Shown one piece after another: positions 1-7,994 of a stretch of 64,000 bases of DNA. The stretch is from Ignavibacteria bacterium (GTDB lineage Bacteria > Bacteroidota > Ignavibacteria > Ch128b). The position numbers and the translations under genes were made by a program. Under the pieces are notes generated by a model. It worked only from the letters and a program-made list of their open reading frames with translations, was not told where the DNA came from and did not search any database. The stretch covers positions 1 through 64,000 of the forward strand of contig JABLYA010000001.1 of NCBI GenBank assembly GCA_013177855.1, written 5' to 3'. Within the stretch, counting starts at the first letter, position 1. Every line of letters starts with the position of its first letter.

Positions 1-131
1 CTAAAGAGATTAGCAAATTTTGAAACAGCCTCTTAAAGGTGTATTTTTTTCTCCTCATATTTTTAGAGTTTCAAATGTAATTTCTTCAACATTTTTGATC
101 TGAAAAACTTACTTTTTGGACAGGCTCGACC

Positions 132-490
132 TATAGAAATATTTTTTATTAAAAATCTGTGAGAATCTGTGTTCTATCTGTGTTTATCTGTGTTCTATTA
201 AGAAAATTAAAATAATGGGACACGGATGGACACAGATTTAGACTGATTTGCATAGATTGTTAAAGAATAATCTGTGAAGATCTGTGCTTCATCTGCGTTA
301 ATCTGTGTTCTATTAAAAATTTAAGATGGAACACGGATGAACACAGATTTAGAGGGATTTGCACAGATTTTTTAGAAATTTATCTGTGAAGATCTGTGTT
401 TCATCAGTGTTAATCTGTGTTCTATTAAGAAAATTAAAAATGGGACACGGATGAACACGGATTTAGACTGATTTGCACGGATGGAAGAAT
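132..490. repeat. ACACGGAT-type inverted repeat cluster (family A)
   Basis: Several imperfect copies alternate GGGACACGGATGAACACGGA with ATCTGTGTTTATCTGTGTTC, which are near reverse complements, so each unit can fold into a long hairpin. Family A recurs at 2621-2850, 2990-3115, 3415-3700, 53225-53430 and 53945-54107. No gene lies in 1-621; before position 132 I see nothing recognisable. Confidence 0.9.
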
Positions 491-621
491 GGCAAAATTT
501 TAAAAATTGGAGAATATAAATATAGGAGGGGATAGATAATAATCTATTCTCTTTAATTATATGGTTTATTTAATAGATACATAATTAATTAACTAAATAA
601 GAATAAAATAGGAGAACTTAT

Positions 622-1431
622 ATGATTCAAACCCGAATTAAAAGAAAGAATATCAATAAAGTAGAACCCCAATATGCTACAAAAGAAGAAATAGCCCTGG
701 AATTAGAAAAGACTTTTAATAAAGACTACATAAGAATTGTAGGAATAATTGACTCTTTAATCTATTTGCTTGTAGACGATCATTATATAAATAATCTTAT
801 GGCAACAGATATTATTTCTATTGCCGCCCACAAATTGTTAGATGATGAAATTCATGAATCTAAAAGAAGAAGGTGGGATAAAGCAAATTGCCCTGACTTT
901 ATAGCATTTTTTATAAATGTCTGCAAAAGTTTGGTCTGGAATGAGTACAAAAAATATTGCAGAATTAATGGTATTGATATAAAAAATAAAGATAAAGAAA
1001 AGATTAAAATGGAAAAAATTATTGATAAAGCCATGGAAGAAAATGAAAACAATCTGGATAATACTGAAAATGATGAGGACGAAGAGGTTTTAATTAATAA
1101 AAACAATAAAAGAAATATTCAATATGATTTTAATGATAGAAAAAATGCAGATTGGTCGTTGTATGACTCATTGGATAGATTGGAAATTTTATCAGAGGAA
1201 GAATATGAAAAAGAATACAAAAAACTGGAGAATAAACTAATAGATAGTTTTAAGGATGATCTAATTGCATTAGAAATCTTAAATATGATTTTGGATGGTG
1301 AATTAAGAGATCGAATTATTGCTCGTGAGCTTAATATTGACATTAAAATTGTTAGAAATACCAAGAAAAAAATTTCTCGAAAATGTATAAAATTAATTAA
1401 CAAAAATGGAGAAATGAAATATGAAAGATAA
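622..1431 (+). CDS. Sigma-70-family-like protein (divergent)
   Basis: This 269-residue protein is probably a divergent sigma-70-like transcription factor. Residues about 55-115 resemble sigma region 2 (helical, with RRRWDKANCPDFIAFFINV, reminiscent of the segment before the promoter-opening helix). Residues about 205-262 resemble region 4, with a helix-turn-helix-like stretch around GELRDRIIARELNID. A very acidic, low-complexity linker (about residues 125-160) separates them. The start has an AGGAGA ribosome site at 611-616. It overlaps the next gene by 11 bases and is the first gene of a three-gene operon with an ImmA/IrrE peptidase. I do not see canonical -10 or -35 binding signatures clearly, so a non-sigma DNA-binding role is possible. 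Confidence 0.6.
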   Translation: MIQTRIKRKNINKVEPQYATKEEIALELEKTFNKDYIRIVGIIDSLIYLLVDDHYINNLMATDIISIAAHKLLDDEIHESKRRRWDKANCPDFIAFFINVCKSLVWNEYKKYCRINGIDIKNKDKEKIKMEKIIDKAMEENENNLDNTENDEDEEVLINKNNKRNIQYDFNDRKNADWSLYDSLDRLEILSEEEYEKEYKKLENKLIDSFKDDLIALEILNMILDGELRDRIIARELNIDIKIVRNTKKKISRKCIKLINKNGEMKYER

Positions 1432-1816
1432 ACTTCTAAATTTTTTACTTTTCCTTCACAAAGAATTAGAGGGGGAAGAGGATAAGATAAAAGCAGATTT
1501 CCTAAAAAGAGGTATCAATCTTGAAGAAGAAAGACAAAAACTTCTTGATGAAATTAAAAAATACATAGCCCAATCGAAAAGGGATGACGCCTACAACTTT
1601 AAAACAGCATTTAATGAATTTATGAAATCCAGTTTCAATCTTATCAATGAAGATAAGTTAGATGAGATTGGTGAATTAGCCATTCAATTCAGAAGAAATA
1701 ATAAAAAGATTTATTACGATTTGACTACCGAAGATAAGAAGAAATTAAAATTTATCGCTGACTATAGAAGGAAACAAAGAAGTGAAGAAAACAAGGAAAA
1801 AATTGATAACCCCTAA
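1421..1816 (+). CDS. Small charged helical protein, unknown function
   Basis: The 131-residue product is rich in Lys and Glu and predicted largely helical, with a possible coiled coil around residues 20-55. I do not recognise the family. It has no signal peptide or membrane segment, so it should be cytoplasmic. It overlaps both neighbours (11 and 35 bases), so the three genes are probably translationally coupled. In ImmA-type modules the peptidase usually cleaves a partner regulator; this protein or the sigma-like protein upstream is the natural candidate for that partner, which is inference from position only. Confidence 0.7.
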   Translation: MKDKLLNFLLFLHKELEGEEDKIKADFLKRGINLEEERQKLLDEIKKYIAQSKRDDAYNFKTAFNEFMKSSFNLINEDKLDEIGELAIQFRRNNKKIYYDLTTEDKKKLKFIADYRRKQRSEENKEKIDNP

Positions 1817-2570
1817 AGAGATGGCTGAGAAAATTTATGAAGACTTTGATTTTAAATTTCCAAAGGAAGTAGACTTAGAAATTATTGCAAACTCAGAGTG
1901 TATTTTAATAGAAACAATCGAGCTGACTGAAGGTGATGGATTAATAATATTTAATCAAGATGGAGGGATAATAAAAGTAAATAGCAAGATTATCGACAGA
2001 GGTTGGATTAGATTTACGATAGCTCACGAATTGGGACATTATTTTCATGCTAAATATAATAATAGTTTGAGTTCACAATATGAAATTAAAACAGTACGTA
2101 ATAAAATGGATGACAGAGAAGGGGAATTATTTGCTAATGAATTTGCTGCGAATCTTCTGATGCCAGAAAATTTTTATTTAGACTTTATGAAATACAGAGA
2201 ACCTACAATCGAAAATTTTAAGCTAGTTTCAGAAGAATTTTGTGTTTCCCTACCTGCGGCTGCTGTACGTTATACACAATTAGGTTCAGAGCCAATAGCA
2301 GTTATATTTAGTGAAGATGGTAAGATAAAGTGGAAGTTTGAGAGTGAGGAATTTCCATTCAAGTATATTAGATCCAACAGTAATGTACCCTACAAATCAG
2401 CCGCTAATAGTTTACTAAATTCATCGAAAGAATTTGAAACAAATGAAATTAAATGTAATGCTTGGTATTATGCAGATTCGAAAGCGAAAAAATCCAATGT
2501 GATTTTGAAAGAAGAGAGTATGAGAATTGATGGTAAATCAGCAATTTTGACAATTTTAAGGTTAGTGTGA
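1782..2570 (+). CDS. ImmA/IrrE family metallo-endopeptidase
   Basis: This 262-residue protein carries the zinc peptidase motif HELGH at residues 82-86 (context FTIAHELGHYFH) and the downstream FANEFAANLLMP segment supplying the third ligand (about Glu120), typical of COG2856 proteins such as ImmA and IrrE/PprI. These enzymes cleave transcriptional repressors in response to DNA damage or mobile-element signals. The GTG at 1782 has GAAGGAAA 8 bases upstream; an alternative ATG at 1821 has poorer spacing. No HTH domain is fused at the N terminus, so DNA-binding specificity must come from another protein, plausibly the sigma-like product of the first gene. The C-terminal 90 residues are unassigned. 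Confidence 0.88.
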   Translation: MKKTRKKLITPKEMAEKIYEDFDFKFPKEVDLEIIANSECILIETIELTEGDGLIIFNQDGGIIKVNSKIIDRGWIRFTIAHELGHYFHAKYNNSLSSQYEIKTVRNKMDDREGELFANEFAANLLMPENFYLDFMKYREPTIENFKLVSEEFCVSLPAAAVRYTQLGSEPIAVIFSEDGKIKWKFESEEFPFKYIRSNSNVPYKSAANSLLNSSKEFETNEIKCNAWYYADSKAKKSNVILKEESMRIDGKSAILTILRLV

Positions 2571-2620
2571 TTATAATAAATTTTTAGGGTATGGAATTAA
2601 TTTTAGTAAAGAACAAAATT

Positions 2621-2850
2621 AGCTCGCAGATCTCGCAGATTTCGCTGATAAAATATCTGTGATAATCCGTGTCCTATTAAGAAAAAAATGGGACACGGAT
2701 AAACACGGATTGGACGGATTTACACAGATTGTTAAAAAATAATCTGTGGAGATCTGTGTTCTATCTGCATTAATCTGTGTTCTATTAAGAAAATAAAAAT
2801 GGGACACGGATGAACACGGATATGGACGTATTTACACAGATATTAATGAT
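2621..2850. repeat. Family A repeat cluster downstream of ImmA operon
   Basis: ACACGGAT/ATCTGTGTT inverted repeat units as at 132-490. It starts 50 bases after the peptidase stop codon, so the operon at 622-2570 is bracketed by copies of the same repeat. Confidence 0.88.
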
Positions 2851-2867
2851 AATCTGCGAGGAGTGAT

Positions 2868-2970
2868 GATTGGATTTATAGATCGCTCCTAATGGAGCTT
2901 TGGATTTTTTTTGTGTATGTGTTTTTCTACAAAGAGGACGCTTCTAAGGAAGCTAATAATTTATTACAAT
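2868..2970. repeat. Triloop-hairpin element (family D)
   Basis: Contains ATAGATCGCTCCTAATGGAGC followed by TTTTTCTACAAAGAGGACGC and GCTTCTAAGGAAGC. It is a degenerate copy of the element seen several times at 46567-48147: short stems such as GCTCC/GGAGC closed by three or four bases, attached to a CTACAAATAG-like tail. Confidence 0.65.
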
Positions 2971-2989
2971 CGATTTTTTTTATAAATGG

Positions 2990-3115
2990 CACGCAGATCT
3001 CGCAGATTTCGCTGATAAATAATCTGTGATAATTTGTGTTTTTATCTGTGTTCTATTCAAAAAATTTATAATGGGACACGGATGAACACGGATTTATACG
3101 GATAAAAAATTTGGT
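2990..3115. repeat. Family A repeat unit
   Basis: One inverted repeat unit (GGGACACGGATGAACACGGA with upstream ATCTGTG copies) that runs directly into the family C mosaic. Confidence 0.8.
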
Positions 3116-3420
3116 AGGTCATATCTAATCCTGAATCTATCGAAGTATGAAATCTTGCGGTATATCGATTGTCGAATAATCCCGAGTGAATGCAACGACA
3201 AATCGTATTTTGTTGAAAAACCTTAGCTGACATGCCGAACTTGTTTCGGCAACTAATGTTTTAACAGAGAAGACCCTGAAACAAGTTCAGGGTGACCCCT
3301 GAAACAAGTTCAGCCCTGAAACGAGTTCAGGGTGACATTGAAGAGGGATGTATCGAGACAACCGATTGAGTTTTTCAAAGGGAATATAACACTGAGTCTG
3401 TCGAAATGAAAAGTTATGTG
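3102..3420. repeat. Family C mosaic: GAACTTGTTTCGG / CTGAAACAAGTTCAGG repeats
   Basis: The first about 165 bases (from GATAAAAAATTTGGTAGGTC) are almost identical to a block beginning near 53418. They are followed by CATGCCGAACTTGTTTCGGC and repeated CCTGAAACAAGTTCAGG palindromes and end with AGAGGGATGTATCGAGACAA. An inverted relative is at 46795-47030. Confidence 0.88.
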
Positions 3421-3700
3421 TTCTATTAAAAAGCCTCAATGGGACACGGATGAACACGGATTTGGATGGATTTGCGCAGATTAAAAAAAATAATCTGTGA
3501 AGATCTGTGTTTAATCTGTGTTTATCTGTGTTCTATTAAAAATTCAAGATGGGACACGGATGAGCACGTATTTGGACGGATTTACACGGATTAAAAAACT
3601 TATCTGAGTGAATCTGTGCTTTTATTTGTGTTTATCTGTGTTCTATTCAAAAATACAAATTGGGACACGGATGAACACGGATTTACACAGATTTAAATAA
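3415..3700. repeat. Family A repeat cluster
   Basis: Two to three further ACACGGAT/ATCTGTGTT inverted units. From 3700 to 3950 no gene or repeat is apparent. Confidence 0.85.
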
Positions 3701-3950
3701 ATTGAAAGCTTAATGAAAGTAATTACTTACATCTTTCTACTTGCTTTTTTTTGTTAGAACCAATATCATTAATTTTGATTAATGATTAAATGAATGAATT
3801 AAAATATAAGTCTTTTCGATTAGGTGGTTAGGGTTAGTGAAGAGATACGAATTATAAATTATGAATTGTTTTGGTACTGGGTTGCTCTGGGAGTGACAGG
3901 GCGGAGCTGTAAATAAATATGAGATTACATAATTAATTAAATGATTTTGA

Positions 3951-4247
3951 GTGGTTGATATAAATAAGAAAATCTATATTGCTGGATAAACTGGAATGGT
4001 GGGTTCGGCTGTGTTGAGGAAGTTGCAATCTGAAGGTTATAATAATTTTGTTTTAAGAACATCAAAAGAATTAGACCTTAGAAATCAGAGAGCAGTAAAC
4101 GAATTTTTTGGAGCTAAAAAACCTGAAATTGTAATTATTACTGCTGCAAAAGTTGGTGGTATTTTAGCTAATAATACATACCGTGCTGAATTCATCTATG
4201 ATAATTTGATGATAGAAGCAAATATAATCTATACTTCAGATAAGTAA
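3951..4247 (+). pseudogene. fcl: Truncated GDP-L-fucose synthase remnant
   Basis: Reading from GTG 3951 gives NKKIYIAG, an in-frame TAA at 3987-3989, then [12 protein letters not shown] and [20 protein letters not shown], the N-terminal Rossmann region of GDP-4-keto-6-deoxymannose epimerase/reductase. The stop sits inside the GxxGxxG nucleotide-binding loop (family: GHxGMVGSA). The remnant then ends after about 98 codons, against about 310 in intact enzymes, with no catalytic YxxxK. No GDP-mannose dehydratase gene is in the window. It is therefore a dead remnant at the 5' edge of the polysaccharide cluster, probably left by cluster rearrangement. The 199 bases that follow show nothing recognisable. 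Confidence 0.85.
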
Positions 4248-4446
4248 TAGTATTTTAAACAATTTTCAATTATGTATAGTATTAAAGAGAAGGTATCAAA
4301 TCTAAATTCCATTCAATGTTATATAAAATTATTTTTAAAATGATTTTTTATAAAATTATTTTATGTTCATAAATTAAATCTATTAATTTAAACTTTTACT
4401 TGAATTAGGTCTACGAATTCTTTAGTAAATAGGAGTAGAATATAAA

Positions 4447-5229
4447 ATGAAAGTAATAATATTATGTGGTGGGATGGGAACTCGATTAAGAGAAGAAACT
4501 GAATTTAAACCAAAACCAATGGTTGAAATAGGTGGGAAACCGATTTTATGGCATATAATGAAAATCTATGCCCATTATGGATTTAAAGAATTTATTTTAG
4601 CTCTTGGCTATAAAGGTGATTATATTAGAAACTATTTTCTAAATTATTATAAATATAATTCTGATTTTACGATTGATTTATCAAATAACGGAAATGTTAT
4701 ACTTCATAATAGTTCTATAAAAGATGATTGGAAGGTAACTTTAGTTGAAACTGGTGATGAAACTATGACAGGATATAGAGTGAAAATTGCCGGTAAGTAT
4801 ATAAACGAAGATAGGTTTATGCTCACATACGGAGATGCAGTTTCGGATATTGATATTAATAAATTAATTGAATTTCATGAAAAGACAGGAACAATAGGAA
4901 CTGTAACCGGTGTGTTTCCTGCTTCAAGGTTCGGCGATCTTGTTACTGATGGTAATTTTGTGAAACAATTTAAACAACAACTTAAAGAAACAGAAAATAA
5001 AGAACCTATAAATGGTGGATTTTTTATATTTAAAAGAGAATTTCTCGACTTAATTCCAGATGATCCTAATGTCGATCTAGAGAAAGAACCAATTAATAAA
5101 CTTGTTGAAATGAAACAGCTTTCTGTTTACAAGCATAAAGGTTTCTGGCAATGTATGGATACATACAGAGATTATTTATTACTAAATAAAATGTGGAAAG
5201 AAAATCCATTATGGAAAGTTTGGCAGTAA
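4447..5229 (+). CDS. rfbF: Glucose-1-phosphate cytidylyltransferase
   Basis: Makes CDP-glucose from CTP and glucose 1-phosphate. The N terminus ILCGGMGTRLREETEFKPKP is the nucleotide-binding signature of this family, followed by PMVEIGGKPILWHIM; the 260-residue length is standard. A GGAG motif lies about 10 bases before the ATG. Six bases separate it from the CDP-glucose dehydratase gene, its direct pathway successor. First intact gene of the long + strand polysaccharide cluster. Confidence 0.95.
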   Translation: MKVIILCGGMGTRLREETEFKPKPMVEIGGKPILWHIMKIYAHYGFKEFILALGYKGDYIRNYFLNYYKYNSDFTIDLSNNGNVILHNSSIKDDWKVTLVETGDETMTGYRVKIAGKYINEDRFMLTYGDAVSDIDINKLIEFHEKTGTIGTVTGVFPASRFGDLVTDGNFVKQFKQQLKETENKEPINGGFFIFKREFLDLIPDDPNVDLEKEPINKLVEMKQLSVYKHKGFWQCMDTYRDYLLLNKMWKENPLWKVWQ

Positions 5230-5235
5230 TAGATT

Positions 5236-6306
5236 ATGTTTAATTCTTATAAAGATAAAAAAGTTTTCATAACCGGTCATACAGGTTTTAAAGGTTCTTG
5301 GTTGACACTATGGTTATTAAAATTGGGAGCAATTGTGTCGGGATATGCTCTTGATCCCAAAACTAATAAAGATATTTTTGTATTATGTGAGTTAAATAAA
5401 AAAATTTATGATATTAGAGATGATATTAGAAATTATTTTTCGTTAAAAGAATATATTGATAAATTTGAGCCCGAAATCATTTTTCACTTAGCCGCACAAC
5501 CACTAGTTTTAGAGAGTTATGATGAGCCAAAATATACATTTGAGACAAATACATTAGGAACATTAAATATTTTAGAAGCATTTCGTCAATCAAGGACTGC
5601 TAAAATATTAGTTGTAATTACTTCAGATAAAGTATACGAGAATAATGAATGGATTTGGGGTTATAGAGAAAATGATAAAATCGGAGGTGATGATCCTTAT
5701 AGTGCTAGTAAATCTGCAGCCGAAATTATAGTAAATGCATATCAAAAATCGTTTTTTTATAAACAAAATAATAAATTGGTTGCAACTGTTCGGGCTGGAA
5801 ATGTGATTGGGGGTGGTGATTGGTCAAAGAATAGAATTGTCCCAGATTGTATTAGAGCATTAGAAAACAAAGAAACTATCATTATTCGTAATCCAATGGC
5901 AACAAGACCATGGCAACATGTTCTGGAACCAATTGGAGGATACCTTTTATTAGCTGAAAAGTTAATGCAGGGAGAAACATTTTTACAAGGAGCTTGGAAT
6001 TTTGGACCAAATTATAATAATAATAAAAATGTTGAATTACTTGTTAAAGAAATTATAAAACAATATGGGGAGGGTACATATAAAATTGAAAATGAAATTG
6101 ATAAGCCAAAAGAAGCAAAATATCTTGCACTTGATATTACAAAAGCCATTAAAATACTAAATTGGGAACCGATATTTAATTTTGAAGAAACGATCAAACT
6201 TACGATCGATTGGTATAAAAAATATAAAAGTGAAAATGTTTTTGATTTGTCATTACTACAAATTGAAGAATATGAAAAAAGATGGAAATTAAAGAACTTG
6301 AATTAA
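5236..6306 (+). CDS. rfbG: CDP-glucose 4,6-dehydratase
   Basis: Extended short-chain dehydrogenase that converts CDP-glucose to CDP-4-keto-6-deoxyglucose with bound NAD. Residues about 10-25 contain ITGHTGFKGSWLTLWLLKLG, the characteristic N-terminal glycine-rich motif of RfbG; YSASKSAAE gives the catalytic YxxxK; RAGNVIGGGDWSKNRIVPD is the conserved substrate region. The 356-residue length is typical. Its 3' end overlaps the epimerase gene by 25 bases. Together with rfbF it commits the pathway to CDP-6-deoxysugars. Confidence 0.95.
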   Translation: MFNSYKDKKVFITGHTGFKGSWLTLWLLKLGAIVSGYALDPKTNKDIFVLCELNKKIYDIRDDIRNYFSLKEYIDKFEPEIIFHLAAQPLVLESYDEPKYTFETNTLGTLNILEAFRQSRTAKILVVITSDKVYENNEWIWGYRENDKIGGDDPYSASKSAAEIIVNAYQKSFFYKQNNKLVATVRAGNVIGGGDWSKNRIVPDCIRALENKETIIIRNPMATRPWQHVLEPIGGYLLLAEKLMQGETFLQGAWNFGPNYNNNKNVELLVKEIIKQYGEGTYKIENEIDKPKEAKYLALDITKAIKILNWEPIFNFEETIKLTIDWYKKYKSENVFDLSLLQIEEYEKRWKLKNLN

Positions 6307-6842
6307 AAGGTGTTTTTGAAATTAAATTAAAACCGCATGAAGATGAGCGGGGTTTTTTTATGAGGGTTTTTGATGAAAATATTTTTTATTCACATAAATT
6401 AAATTATAAATGGGTCCAGGAAAATCAAGCGAAATCGATACGAAGAGGAATAATTAGAGGATTGCATTTACAATTACCACCATTTTCGGAAACCAAATTA
6501 ATCCGATGTATTAAAGGCACTATATTCGATGTTTTTGTAGATTTAAGAAGAGGGTCTAAAACGTTTGGCAAGTGGGGAAGCATAGAATTAAGTGAAGAAA
6601 ATAGAAAAATGATCTTAATCCCTCGGGGTTTTGCACATGGTTATTGTACTTTGACGGATATTACAGAAGTTTTATATAAAGTTGATAATTATTATGCAAG
6701 AGAATACGAAGTAGGTATTTTATGGAATGATCCTGAATTGATGATTGAGTGGCCAGTAAATGAGCCAATTCTATCAGAAAAAGATAAATCTAATATCTCT
6801 TTAAAGGAATTTATTAATAAATATAATAGTATAGATGTATGA
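6282..6842 (+). CDS. dTDP-4-dehydrorhamnose 3,5-epimerase-like (RmlC family) epimerase
   Basis: A cupin-fold epimerase of 186 residues. HEDERGFFMRVFD near residue 20, GIIRGLHLQLPP and DVFVDLRRGSKTFGKW are RmlC family hallmarks, and IPRGFAHGYCTL includes the conserved His. Between rfbG and an aminotransferase it most likely acts on the CDP-4-keto-6-deoxy intermediate at C3 and/or C5 rather than on a dTDP sugar; rmlA/B/D genes are absent here. It starts inside the 3' end of rfbG and ends 4 bases into the next gene. Confidence 0.88.
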   Translation: MEIKELELKGVFEIKLKPHEDERGFFMRVFDENIFYSHKLNYKWVQENQAKSIRRGIIRGLHLQLPPFSETKLIRCIKGTIFDVFVDLRRGSKTFGKWGSIELSEENRKMILIPRGFAHGYCTLTDITEVLYKVDNYYAREYEVGILWNDPELMIEWPVNEPILSEKDKSNISLKEFINKYNSIDV

Positions 6843-7981
6843 ATATAAGATTATTTAAACCTTCTCTAACTGATTTGGAATTAGAGGCTGTGAGGGACGC
6901 TTTTAAGCGAGGCTGGATTGGCCTTGGCCCAAAAGTAAATGAATTTGAACAAAAATGGGCTGAACACCTTGGAGTTAATGTTGCTATTGGTTTGAATTCG
7001 GCAACCGCAGCACTACATTTAGCGCTTAGAGTTTTTGGATTTCAAAAAGGTAAAAAAGTGCTAGTACCTGCGATGACTTTTTCTGCTACTGCATCAGCTG
7101 TTTTATATAATGATTTAATCCCCGTTTTTGTTGACTCTGATCCGATAACTTTGGGAATAAGTTTAGAAGATCTGGATAAAAAATATGATAAGGATTGTGT
7201 TGCAGTTATTCCAGTACATTATGCAGGACATCCAGTTCCAATGGAGAAACTAGTACCCTGGGCAAGAGAAAGAAATCTGAAGATCATCGAAGATTGTGCT
7301 CATACAACTGGTAGTTTGTATAAAGGAAAAGCTTTAGGTACTTGGGGTGATATAGGATGTTTTAGTTTCGAAGAGAAAAAATGTATGACAACTGGTGATG
7401 GTGGAATGATTGTTTCAAATGATCCAGATTTACTTAAAGACGTAAAAGCCATGCGGTGGGTTGGAATTGATAAAGATAATTGGAAAACAGCTCAAGATTA
7501 CACGGCTCTTAATAAAGATGCTTATCATTGGTTCTATGAATTAAGAATTCTTGGTTGGAAATATAATATGAATGATCTTGCTGCATCAATAGGTCTTGCT
7601 CAATTAAAAAGATTGCCAGAAATGAACAAAAGAAGAAGTGAAATAATTAAAAAATATTTAAATGGAATTAAAAACCTGAATTATATAAATCCTGCTTTAC
7701 CATATGAACCTGATAAATATGTCTACCAGATGTTTATTATAAAAACCCAGAAAAAAGAGGACTTGATTATTTATTTGAAAACAAAAGGTATTGCAACTGG
7801 TTGTCATTATACCCCGCTTACTATGCAGCCATTATTTAAACCATATGCCAGTCCTTGTCCAGTTGCTGAAAGTGAGTACTATAAAATCATTACATTGCCT
7901 TTGCATGTGGATTTAAGAGAAGTAGAAATAGAATATGTCCTTAATGAATTAAAAAACTTTGATAGTTACACAATAATATAA
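6839..7981 (+). CDS. DegT/DnrJ/EryC1/StrS family sugar aminotransferase
   Basis: PLP-dependent enzyme of 380 residues. IEDCAHTTGSLYKGKALG and FSFEEKKCMTTGDGGM are the cofactor-binding motifs, with the Schiff-base lysine at Lys181. Because a lysine is present, it should be a true aminotransferase and not the RfbH-type C3 dehydrase, which has histidine there. The likely substrate is the 4-keto sugar made by the preceding three genes, giving a CDP-4-amino-4,6-dideoxy sugar. ATGA overlap with the epimerase gene supports co-translation. The exact regio- and stereochemistry cannot be read from the sequence. Confidence 0.9.
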   Translation: MNIRLFKPSLTDLELEAVRDAFKRGWIGLGPKVNEFEQKWAEHLGVNVAIGLNSATAALHLALRVFGFQKGKKVLVPAMTFSATASAVLYNDLIPVFVDSDPITLGISLEDLDKKYDKDCVAVIPVHYAGHPVPMEKLVPWARERNLKIIEDCAHTTGSLYKGKALGTWGDIGCFSFEEKKCMTTGDGGMIVSNDPDLLKDVKAMRWVGIDKDNWKTAQDYTALNKDAYHWFYELRILGWKYNMNDLAASIGLAQLKRLPEMNKRRSEIIKKYLNGIKNLNYINPALPYEPDKYVYQMFIIKTQKKEDLIIYLKTKGIATGCHYTPLTMQPLFKPYASPCPVAESEYYKIITLPLHVDLREVEIEYVLNELKNFDSYTII

Positions 7982-7994
7982 ATATAGCACTTTT

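Noticed and set aside
2619-2807. Small minus strand frames rich in ICVNLRNL or NRTQINADRTQ (also 37169-37393, 37873-38148, 39935-40170, 46331-46828)
   Set aside because: They are translations of the family A and B repeats; the same peptide text appears at every repeat locus and there are no start signals.
6839-7981. RfbH-type CDP-4-keto-6-deoxyglucose-3-dehydrase
   Set aside because: Lys181 is present in the PLP motif where RfbH has His, and no partner reductase follows.
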